From the NCBI GenBank assembly GCA_900546565.1, contig URDC01000052.1, positions 1 to 10,287 on the forward strand: a stretch of 10,287 nucleotides of DNA, given 5' to 3'. Shown here one piece after another: positions 1-4,499 of the stretch (position 1 is the stretch's first letter; every line of letters begins with the position of its first letter). This stretch comes from an uncultured Opitutales bacterium (GTDB lineage: Bacteria > Verrucomicrobiota > Verrucomicrobiia > Opitutales > Intestinicryptomonadaceae). Both the position numbers and the translations under genes were made by a program. The notes below the pieces were generated by a model. That model saw nothing but the letters and a program-made list of their open reading frames with translations. It was not told the DNA's origin and searched no databases.

Positions 1-140
1 TGCCTTCGGCAAAATCTCAAACGCGCTTCGCTTGTTTTCTGCCTCGAGCCTCGCGATTTTTATTTCAGCACCTGTGTTAATCCTAATCCGATTAAATAAT
101 GTAAAAAGTCTTTTTCATTCGAAAAATCCTTTTTTTGAGG

Positions 141-166
141 GGGGAAGGGCGGAGATTTTGCGCGGA
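141..166 (+). repeat. 26-bp direct repeat, copy 1
   Basis: This block starts GGGGAAGGGCGGA and ends TTTTGCGCGGA. It matches the block at 306-331 at 24 of 26 positions; the two mismatches lie in the middle. The flanks of the two copies differ completely, so this is a discrete repeated word and not a longer duplication. Confidence 0.7.
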
Positions 167-200
167 TTGGCTTTTCTTCAACCGACAGGCAAAGGCACAT

Positions 201-257
201 CGGCAACGCCGATTGCCACCACTTCCGAAACAATGGAAACCCGCCCAGCGGGGCAGA
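201..257 (-). repeat. Dispersed palindromic repeat, copy A (minus strand)
   Basis: Read on the minus strand, this contains CCCCGCTGGGCGGGTTTCC, then ATTGTTTCGGAAG and a GGC-gtt-GCC-type hairpin. It aligns at roughly three quarters identity by eye with the plus-strand copy at 3105-3160, including the order GC-rich hairpin, TTCC/GGAA hairpin, GGC/GCC hairpin. A third, partial copy lies at 10234-10254. Confidence 0.65.
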
Positions 258-305
258 GCCGATTGCCGCCGCTTCCCAACATATAAAAACCTGTCGGAGA
301 GTTTG

Positions 306-331
306 GGGGAAGGGCGGAATTTTTGCGCGGA
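306..331 (+). repeat. 26-bp direct repeat, copy 2
   Basis: Second copy of the GGGGAAGGGCGGA...TTTTGCGCGGA block seen at 141-166. Its right end runs into two adjoining hairpins at 322-339 and 339-356, which copy 1 lacks. Confidence 0.7.
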
Positions 332-397
332 CGCGCAAACCGCCCTCGGGGGCGGTAGCCTCCGCTCTTCGTTGAGGGGTTCCCCTTCAAAAAAGAG

Positions 398-425
398 TTG
401 AAAAGGGGTGGAAAAGGTATTTGAT
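398..425 (+). promoter_or_regulatory. Predicted promoter of carA
   Basis: TTGAAA at 398-403, a 16-nt spacer, and TTTGAT at 420-425 form a sigma-70-like pair. Spacing and neighbouring bases closely match the predicted rpsP promoter at 3418-3445. Transcription would begin near 432, giving carA a leader of only about 11 nt. Confidence 0.5.
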
Positions 426-442
426 GTTTGTCCCAAAAAAAT

Positions 443-1597
443 ATGAGCGATACACAAAAGGCAATTTTAGCTCTGGAAGACGGCAGCGTGTTTGTCGGCA
501 GGGCTTTCGGCGCGACAAAGACGGTTGTCGGCGAAGCGGTCTTCAATACTTCGATGACGGGATATCAGGAAGTTCTTACCGATCCGTCGTATTTCGGTCA
601 GATTGTGTCGATGACCGCCGTTGAAGTCGGCAACTACGGGGTGAACCCCGAAGACGAAGAAAGCGACGGCGTCAAAGTGTCGGGTTTTGTGGTTCGCGAG
701 GTCAGCCCCATTTCGAGCAGCTGGCGCGCTACAACGACATTGCAGGAATACCTCCAAAAGGCGGGCGTGCCCGCTATCAGCGGGGTAGATACCCGTGCGA
801 TTACAAAGAAAATCCGCGACGCGGGCGCAATGAAGGCGTGCCTTACAACCGAAGACATCTCGCCCGAAGAGGCTGTTGCCCGCGCAAAGGGCTGGGCAGG
901 GCTTGTCGGCGTCGACTACGTTCGCGAGGTTTCGTGCAAAAAGCCCTACCACTTCGACGTTTCGGACGACGACGTTAAGCCGTTCACAGTCGAGGGCACA
1001 ACGCTCTACAATTTCGAACGCCGTAAGCCGTTGTTTACCTGTGCGGCAATCGATTTCGGCGCGAAGACATCGATTTTCAAGCGTCTGGCATTTAACGGGT
1101 TCGACGTCACGGTTTTCCCCGCGTCCACACCCGCCGAAGAAATTTTGGAACGCGCACCGCAGAGCCTGTTCCTTTCGAACGGCCCCGGCGACCCGTCGGC
1201 AGTCGACTACGCGCACAAAACCGTCTCGAAGCTGTTGCAAAAACTGCCCACATTCGGCATCTGCTTCGGACATCAGGTCATCACGCACGCATTGGGCGCG
1301 CAGACCTACAAACTGAAATTCGGGCACAGGGGCGGAAACCAGCCTGTGAAAAATTTGGAAACCGATTTGGTATCGATAACTTCCCAGAACCACGGGTTCG
1401 CCGCCGACGCAAAGTCGCTTGAAAACGCGGGCGCGATTGTCACCGAAATAAACCTCAACGACGGCACGGTGGAAGGGCTTCGCCACAAAGACCTGCCCGT
1501 CTTCTCGGTTCAGTACCATCCCGAGGCGGCTCCCGGCCCGAACGAAGCGTGCAAACTTTTTGCCGACTTCTACAATATGGTGGCAAAAAATATTTAA
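443..1597 (+). CDS. carA: Carbamoyl phosphate synthase small (glutaminase) subunit
   Basis: This subunit hydrolyses glutamine and passes ammonia to the large subunit CarB, which makes carbamoyl phosphate for pyrimidine and arginine synthesis in the cytoplasm. The N-terminal CPSase small-chain domain covers about residues 5-140 (LEDGSVFVG, MTGYQEVLTDPSY). The class I glutamine amidotransferase domain covers about 197-384. The nucleophile is C274 in FGICFGHQ, with H359 and E361 in QYHPEA completing the triad, and SQNHGFA is present. The 384-residue length is normal for the family. I chose ATG 443 because it gives MSDTQKAILALEDG, the usual CarA beginning; an in-frame TTG at 428 only adds MSQKN. 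No Shine-Dalgarno is visible before 443. The gene stands alone with its own promoter and terminator, and carB is not in the window. Confidence 0.96.
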   Translation: MSDTQKAILALEDGSVFVGRAFGATKTVVGEAVFNTSMTGYQEVLTDPSYFGQIVSMTAVEVGNYGVNPEDEESDGVKVSGFVVREVSPISSSWRATTTLQEYLQKAGVPAISGVDTRAITKKIRDAGAMKACLTTEDISPEEAVARAKGWAGLVGVDYVREVSCKKPYHFDVSDDDVKPFTVEGTTLYNFERRKPLFTCAAIDFGAKTSIFKRLAFNGFDVTVFPASTPAEEILERAPQSLFLSNGPGDPSAVDYAHKTVSKLLQKLPTFGICFGHQVITHALGAQTYKLKFGHRGGNQPVKNLETDLVSITSQNHGFAADAKSLENAGAIVTEINLNDGTVEGLRHKDLPVFSVQYHPEAAPGPNEACKLFADFYNMVAKNI

Positions 1598-1616
1598 TGA
1601 TTTTTTGTGATTCCGC

Positions 1617-1642
1617 GCCGCGCCGTTTTCGCGCGGCTTTTT
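1617..1642 (+). terminator. Terminator of carA
   Basis: A perfect 7-bp stem GCCGCGC (1617-1623) / GCGCGGC (1631-1637) with a 7-nt loop is followed by TTTTT. It lies 20 nt after the carA stop codon and is a standard intrinsic terminator. Confidence 0.85.
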
Positions 1643-1686
1643 AAAACCGCCTTTTCGCGACACGAAAAATTTTTTGCGAAAAAGGC

Positions 1687-1714
1687 TTGCAATATAAAAT
1701 CAACGGTATCTAAT
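1687..1714 (+). promoter_or_regulatory. Predicted promoter of the leader/aldolase transcript
   Basis: TTGCAA at 1687-1692, a 16-nt spacer and TCTAAT at 1709-1714 (five of six matches to TATAAT). A start near 1721 would put the leader-peptide ATG at 1726 about 5 nt from the 5' end. The 16-nt spacing is the same as at the predicted carA and rpsP promoters. No other convincing promoter is seen before the aldolase gene. Confidence 0.55.
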
Positions 1715-1725
1715 TTACCGACAAT

Positions 1726-1782
1726 ATGACAACAAATTTTGCAGGCTATTACTATTACTTTACATCGCTTGGTGTTCGGTAA
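1726..1782 (+). CDS. Tyrosine-rich leader peptide (attenuator)
   Basis: An 18-codon frame reads MTTNFAGYYYYFTSLGVR and ends at TAA 1780-1782. Codons 8-11 are TAT TAC TAT TAC, four tyrosines in a row, followed by a phenylalanine codon. A run of one amino acid in a tiny frame between a promoter and a terminator is the hallmark of ribosome-mediated attenuation, as in the classical trp, his and phe leaders. It has no Shine-Dalgarno and may be translated from a nearly leaderless transcript. The stop codon sits just after the segment that forms the antiterminator, as the mechanism needs. The peptide itself probably has no function of its own. The interpretation rests on sequence logic only. Confidence 0.7.
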   Translation: MTTNFAGYYYYFTSLGVR

Positions 1783-1820
1783 GCGGTCTGTCGTCCGTTG
1801 TCTTTAAAAACCCGAATGCC
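1764..1820 (+). promoter_or_regulatory. Competing leader hairpins (antiterminator and its sequestering stem)
   Basis: GGTGTTCGG (1771-1779) can pair along all nine bases with CCGAATGCC (1812-1820), with two G-U pairs; this uses up most of the 5' arm of the terminator at 1806-1843. A second stem, ATCGCTT (1764-1770) with AAGCGGT (1781-1787), puts that same GGTGTTCGG in its loop. A ribosome stalled on the tyrosine codons (1747-1758) would cover up to about 1770 and leave 1771-1779 free to form the antiterminator. A ribosome that reaches the stop codon would cover it and let the terminator form. Confidence 0.65.
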
Positions 1821-1843
1821 GAAAAAAGCGTTCGGGTTTTTTT
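1806..1843 (+). terminator. Attenuator terminator before the aldolase gene
   Basis: The stem AACCCGAATGC (1809-1819) / GCGTTCGGGTT (1828-1838) has 11 bp including one G-U pair. It extends by A-T pairs, has an 8-nt loop, and its 3' side runs into TTTTTTT up to 1843. It lies about 120 nt before the aldolase start, so transcripts must read through it to express that gene. Confidence 0.85.
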
Positions 1844-1966
1844 ATTGCAAAGGCGCGGGCGGCGTCGGGCGAAAGCTCGAAAAAAAACGCCTGCGCATGT
1901 CGAAAAACCGAAAAAACTTTCAAAACAAAAATCGAAATAAAAACAAAAAACTCAAAGGATAAAAAA

Positions 1967-2956
1967 ATGAGCATCAAAGAAGCCACACAATCGGGCCCCG
2001 CAGGGTGGGTCGGATACAGGGAAGAATTAAAGGTGTTGGATTGCACAATCCGCGACGGCGGTTTGATGAATTCCAGCAACTTTGACGACGAAGTTGTCCG
2101 CGCCGTCTACGACGCCTGCGGCGACGCCGGCATCGACTATATGGAAATCGGCTACAAGAACAGCGACAAAATCTACTCTCCCGACAAGTTCGGCGCGTGG
2201 CGTTTCTGCAAGGAAGACGACGTAAAGCGCATTGTTGGCGACAACAAGCGCGATGTCAAACTTTCCGTAATGGCCGACGCCGAAAAATGCGACTACAAAA
2301 CCGACATCGTCGACAAGAGCGAAAGCCCGATCGACATGATTCGCGTTGCCACCTACATCCACCAGATTCCCCTTGCCGCGGATATGATTAAGAATGCCGT
2401 CGACAAGGGCTACGAAACTACCGTCAACGTTATGGCGGTTTCGACCGTTCCCTCGGCGGAGCTCGACCGCGGGCTTGAACTGCTCGCCAAAACCGACGTC
2501 AATGCCATTTACCTTGTCGATAGTTTCGGTGCGTTCTACGGCGAACAGATTCGCGAGATGATGAACAAGTATCTCGCCGCCGTTGCGGGCACCGGCAAGA
2601 AAATCGGCATTCACGCCCACAACAATTTGCAGCTTGCCTTCGCTAACACGATAGAAGCGATTGTCGCGGGCGCGAATTTGGTCGACGGCACGTTTGCCGG
2701 TTTGGGGCGCGGCGCGGGCAACTGTCCTATGGAGTTGCTTGTCGGTTTCCTCCACAATCCGAAATATAGGGCGCGTCCGCTTTTAGAATGCATCGAAAAG
2801 CACATCGAGCCTATGCGCGAAAAGCTCGGCTGGGGCTTCGACTACCCGTATATGATTACTGGTTTCCTCAACCGCCACCCCAAAAGCGCGATGGAATACA
2901 ACGAAGGCCCGAATCGCGGCAAAATCGTCAATTTTTATGACGAAATGCTTCGGTAG
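1967..2956 (+). CDS. DRE-TIM metallolyase, aldolase-like (HMGL family)
   Basis: A 329-residue TIM-barrel enzyme of the family that includes 4-hydroxy-2-oxovalerate aldolase, HMG-CoA lyase and isopropylmalate synthase. The metal and carbanion-handling motif is LDCTIRDGG (residues 24-32, with R29 and D30), and the two metal histidines are H216 and H218 in HAHNN. GTFAGLGRGAGNCPMELLVG-type glycine-rich sequence follows from 241. These predict a divalent-metal aldolase or Claisen-type enzyme acting on a 2-oxo acid. It is not a canonical 4-hydroxy-2-oxovalerate aldolase: the histidine usually found three residues after the RD aspartate is L33, and no acylating dehydrogenase partner is nearby. The RDGG form recalls aldolase domains in polysaccharide clusters, but there is no such cluster here. 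Start ATG 1967 has AAAGGA at 1954-1959. The gene stands alone behind the tyrosine-codon attenuator, and its stop codon lies inside the hairpin at 2953-2971. Substrate unknown. Confidence 0.85.
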   Translation: MSIKEATQSGPAGWVGYREELKVLDCTIRDGGLMNSSNFDDEVVRAVYDACGDAGIDYMEIGYKNSDKIYSPDKFGAWRFCKEDDVKRIVGDNKRDVKLSVMADAEKCDYKTDIVDKSESPIDMIRVATYIHQIPLAADMIKNAVDKGYETTVNVMAVSTVPSAELDRGLELLAKTDVNAIYLVDSFGAFYGEQIREMMNKYLAAVAGTGKKIGIHAHNNLQLAFANTIEAIVAGANLVDGTFAGLGRGAGNCPMELLVGFLHNPKYRARPLLECIEKHIEPMREKLGWGFDYPYMITGFLNRHPKSAMEYNEGPNRGKIVNFYDEMLR

Positions 2957-2995
2957 GGGCGAAGCCCCTACGACCTGAGCGTTCTCCGAACGCTC
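2953..2995 (+). repeat. Two 8-bp hairpins with 3-nt loops
   Basis: GTAGGGGC-gaa-GCCCCTAC (2953-2971) and GAGCGTTC-tcc-GAACGCTC (2977-2995) are perfect palindromes, 5 nt apart and unrelated in stem sequence. The first contains the stop codon of the aldolase gene. Neither is followed by a T-run, so on their own they are not intrinsic terminators; they could protect the mRNA 3' end. Confidence 0.8.
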
Positions 2996-3088
2996 CTTGT
3001 GAGAAAACGGCGGCTTACTCAGCCGCCTTTTCTGTTCTCTGTCCGCATTGGCTTAGCCAATAGCTTGGATTTTCTAATCCGAAAAGCT
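2996..3088 (+). repeat. Duplicated structured unit, copy 1
   Basis: The order is CTTGTGA, an ACGGC-type hairpin, TTTTCTGTT, CCGCATTG with a palindrome, then AATCCGAA. The same order occurs at 3203-3297. Hairpins in this copy are GGCGGCT/AGCCGCC (3009-3027, loop tactc), ATTGGC/GCCAAT (3047-3061, loop tta) and GGATT/AATCC (3067-3080). Stem bases differ between the copies but pairing is kept. Confidence 0.7.
3009..3037 (+). terminator. Terminator of the aldolase gene
   Basis: GGCGGCT (3009-3015) / AGCCGCC (3021-3027) is a 7-bp GC-rich stem with a 5-nt loop, followed by TTTTCTGTT. It is the first intrinsic-terminator-like structure after the aldolase stop codon and is also part of the duplicated unit. 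Confidence 0.65.
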
Positions 3089-3091
3089 TTT

Positions 3092-3107
3092 AGGAACGAC
3101 AGTTCCT
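3092..3107 (+). repeat. Small hairpin AGGAAC/GTTCCT
   Basis: AGGAAC (3092-3097) pairs with GTTCCT (3102-3107) across a 4-nt loop. It is one of the chain of unrelated-stem hairpins in this spacer and abuts the dispersed repeat copy B. Confidence 0.6.
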
Positions 3108-3160
3108 GCCCGCTGGGCGGGCTTCCATTATTTTGGAAGCGACGCGATTGGCTTTGCCAA
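3105..3160 (+). repeat. Dispersed palindromic repeat, copy B
   Basis: Three hairpins follow each other: GCCCGC-tgg-GCGGGC (3108-3122), GCTTCCA/TGGAAGC (3121-3140, 6-nt loop) and TTGGC-ttt-GCCAA (3148-3160). The stretch aligns with the minus strand of 201-257, and its first part with 10234-10254. It contains no credible reading frame. Confidence 0.7.
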
Positions 3161-3202
3161 AACGCTTTAAATTCTGATTAAAGTAGAGCCGTAAGAAGTC
3201 GG

Positions 3203-3297
3203 CTTGTGAAACAACGGCAGTGCTACCCGCACTGCCTTTTCTGTTTATACCCGCATTGCGCGTTGCGCAATCGCTGTATTTCTCCAATCCGAATTTT
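3203..3297 (+). repeat. Duplicated structured unit, copy 2
   Basis: Second copy of the unit at 2996-3088. Hairpins are GGCAGTGC/GCACTGCC (3216-3236, loop taccc) followed by TTTTCTGTT, then ATTGCGC-gtt-GCGCAAT (3255-3271), then CCAATCCGAA. Against copy 1, three pairs of the first stem change on both sides, as do two pairs of the second stem. The first hairpin with its T-rich tail would also work as an intrinsic terminator. Confidence 0.7.
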
Positions 3298-3326
3298 TTA
3301 TTAAAGTTGTGCAGGCGTTTGACAAA

Positions 3327-3381
3327 GGCGAATTGACAAAGTCAATCGCCGCCCGTGCACGTCATATAAAAAGCACGTCAT
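3327..3381 (+). repeat. Hairpin and 9-bp direct repeat before rpsP
   Basis: GGCGA-TTGAC (3327-3337, with one bulged A) pairs with GTCAA-TCGCC (3341-3350) around the loop aaa. Just after it, GCACGTCAT occurs twice, at 3357-3365 and 3373-3381, as direct copies 16 nt apart. Confidence 0.55.
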
Positions 3382-3417
3382 CTAAAAAACAATGGCGAAA
3401 AAAAGTGGAAAAAGGGG

Positions 3418-3445
3418 TTGACAACGGGGGAAAGGTCTATTTGAT
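3418..3445 (+). promoter_or_regulatory. Predicted promoter of rpsP
   Basis: A perfect TTGACA at 3418-3423, a 16-nt spacer, and TTTGAT at 3440-3445. The spacer bases resemble those of the predicted carA promoter (both run of G, then GGAAA, GGT, TA). A start near 3452 gives an AT-rich leader of about 28 nt with no Shine-Dalgarno. Confidence 0.6.
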
Positions 3446-3479
3446 AGTAGGTTTAATTTTTCTATAAAAACAAAAAGAT

Positions 3480-3740
3480 ATGGCACTTAAAATCAGATTA
3501 CAAAGACACGGCTCGACACACAATCCCGTTTACAGGGTGGTTGTAGCCGAAAGTTCGGCTCGCCGCGACGGCAAATTTGTCGAAACAATCGGTATGTATA
3601 ATTCAAGCCCCAGGGGCAAGGATATCGCTTCGAAGATTGATATCGCCCGTGCCGATTATTGGCTCAGCGTGGGTGCACAGCCTTCGGACACTGTAAAGGC
3701 TCTCATCAAGCAGGCGAAGGCGGCGGCCGCCAACGCATAA
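3480..3740 (+). CDS. rpsP: 30S ribosomal protein S16
   Basis: S16 binds 16S rRNA early in assembly of the small ribosomal subunit. The 86 residues show the family pattern: MALKIRLQRHGSTHNPVYRVVVAES at the start, then RRDGKFVETIGMYN and the DYWLSVGAQPSDTVKALIKQA segment. Length is normal for the short bacterial form. The ATG at 3480 follows AT-rich sequence without a Shine-Dalgarno. It heads the rpsP-trmD-rplS cluster; rimM, which usually sits between rpsP and trmD, is absent, and the 63-bp gap carries a terminator-like hairpin instead. Confidence 0.97.
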   Translation: MALKIRLQRHGSTHNPVYRVVVAESSARRDGKFVETIGMYNSSPRGKDIASKIDIARADYWLSVGAQPSDTVKALIKQAKAAAANA

Positions 3741-3759
3741 TTGGATGTTTTTTAATTCG

Positions 3760-3794
3760 AACCCGCTGTTGGTTTTGACCTTCAACGGGTTTTT
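3760..3794 (+). terminator. Terminator-like hairpin between rpsP and trmD
   Basis: AACCCG (3760-3765) pairs with CGGGTT (3786-3791), and further pairing of GTTG with CAAC is possible if gct bulges out. The 3' arm runs into TTTTT. It may end part of the rpsP transcripts and so lower expression of trmD relative to S16. Confidence 0.55.
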
Positions 3795-3804
3795 GTCGTA
3801 TAAA
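3775..3804 (+). promoter_or_regulatory. Possible promoter at the trmD start
   Basis: TTGACC at 3775-3780 and TATAAA at 3799-3804, 18 nt apart, each match the sigma-70 consensus at five of six positions. The start would fall near 3811, just inside the annotated ATG at 3804. If used, translation would have to begin at TTG 3813. The overlap with the hairpin at 3760-3794 makes chance a real alternative. Confidence 0.3.
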
Positions 3805-4499
3805 TGGGCGCGTTGTTAAAGATAGATTTTCTTACGCTCTTTCCGAATATGCTTTCGGGTTTTTTGGGCGAAAGTATGCTTGCGCGTGCTACCGAGGCGG
3901 GCATATTGGATTTGCGCGTCCACGACATTCGCGATTGGGCGACAAGCAAACACAAGAATGTCGACGACAGACCGTTCGGGGGCGGCCCCGGAATGTTGCT
4001 AATGCCCGAGCCGATTTTTGCGGCAATCGAAGCCTTGCAGACGCCCGAGTGCACGCGCATCTACATGTGCCCCGACGGCGAAAAGCTCACGCCGAAAATT
4101 GCGGCGGAACTGTCGCAAAAAAAACACTTGATTATTTTGAGCGGACATTACGAGGGAATCGACCAGCGGGTGCGCGATTGCCTCATCGACAGGGAAATTT
4201 CGATAGGCGATTACGTTCTAACCAACGGCACATTGCCTGCGGCGGTTTTGGCCGACACCGTGGCGCGTTATGTAAAAGGCGTTTTGGGCGAAGAAAATTC
4301 CTTGACGTTTGATTCATTTAATGACAATCTTCTGTCTTTTCCACAATACACGAGACCGTCTATATTTAGAGGAATGGAAGTTCCGCAGGTTTTGATGTCC
4401 GGCAATCACGAGCAAATACGGCAGTGGCGGCGGCAGCAGCAGGTGGAAAAAACAAGACAGCGCAGACCAGATATTTTAAAAACTAAGGAGAAACAATGA
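3804..4499 (+). CDS. trmD: tRNA (guanine-N1-)-methyltransferase
   Basis: TrmD uses S-adenosylmethionine to methylate G37 of tRNAs reading CNN and some other codons, preventing +1 frameshifts. It is a homodimeric SPOUT enzyme with a trefoil knot. Visible motifs are RPFGGGPGM (56-64), LSGHYEGIDQRV (112-123), SIGDYVLTNGTLPA (133-146), R155 in VARY, and D170 in TFDSF, which corresponds to the catalytic aspartate of the family. PQYTRP and GMEVPQVLMSGNH are intact. The knot motif usually reads GGELPA; here it is NGTLPA. At 231 residues it is a normal short form. Start ATG 3804 gives MGALLKIDFLTLFP; TTG 3813 would give MLKIDFLTLFP, nearer the usual length. No Shine-Dalgarno is seen for either. It overlaps rplS by 4 nt. 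Confidence 0.96.
   Translation: MGALLKIDFLTLFPNMLSGFLGESMLARATEAGILDLRVHDIRDWATSKHKNVDDRPFGGGPGMLLMPEPIFAAIEALQTPECTRIYMCPDGEKLTPKIAAELSQKKHLIILSGHYEGIDQRVRDCLIDREISIGDYVLTNGTLPAAVLADTVARYVKGVLGEENSLTFDSFNDNLLSFPQYTRPSIFRGMEVPQVLMSGNHEQIRQWRRQQQVEKTRQRRPDILKTKEKQ

Larger units (their letters stand above)
1..397. repeat. Hairpin-rich spacer upstream of carA
   Basis: No convincing gene is seen here; the short open frames are low-complexity and overlap one another on both strands. The stretch is built from small inverted repeats. Those I can place are TGCC/GGCA at 1-11, ATCGGC/GCCGAT at 199-213 with a 3-nt loop, CCCGC/GCGGG at 240-252 with a 3-nt loop, TTTGCGC/GCGCAAA at 322-339, ACCGCCC/GGGCGGT at 339-356, and TTGA-GGGG/CCCC-TCAA at 372-390 with one bulge. 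The phrase gccgattgccRccRcttcc occurs twice, at 208-226 and 258-276. Whether the hairpins act as RNA or as DNA repeats cannot be told from the sequence. Confidence 0.6.

Noticed and set aside
1..420. Small proteins in the spacer before carA
   Set aside because: Open frames exist in several frames on both strands, with compositions dictated by the repeats and no ribosome-binding sites.
428..442. TTG 428 as the start of carA
   Set aside because: It would add only MSQKN; the family N-terminus fits ATG 443, and the TTG lies almost on the predicted transcription start.
467..1663. A 398-codon open frame on the minus strand opposite carA
   Set aside because: It lies entirely antisense to a clear carA, its protein has no recognisable domain, and it reflects the GC pattern of the sense codons.
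1721..1850. A T-box or other riboswitch leader
   Set aside because: No T-box consensus bulge or known aptamer pattern is seen; the leader peptide with competing stems explains the region better.
2027..2755. A 242-codon minus-strand frame opposite the aldolase gene
   Set aside because: It is a shadow of the sense gene, valine- and alanine-rich, with no family features.
2953..3350. A CRISPR array
   Set aside because: The repeated units are palindromes of differing sequence without constant repeats, regular spacers or cas genes.
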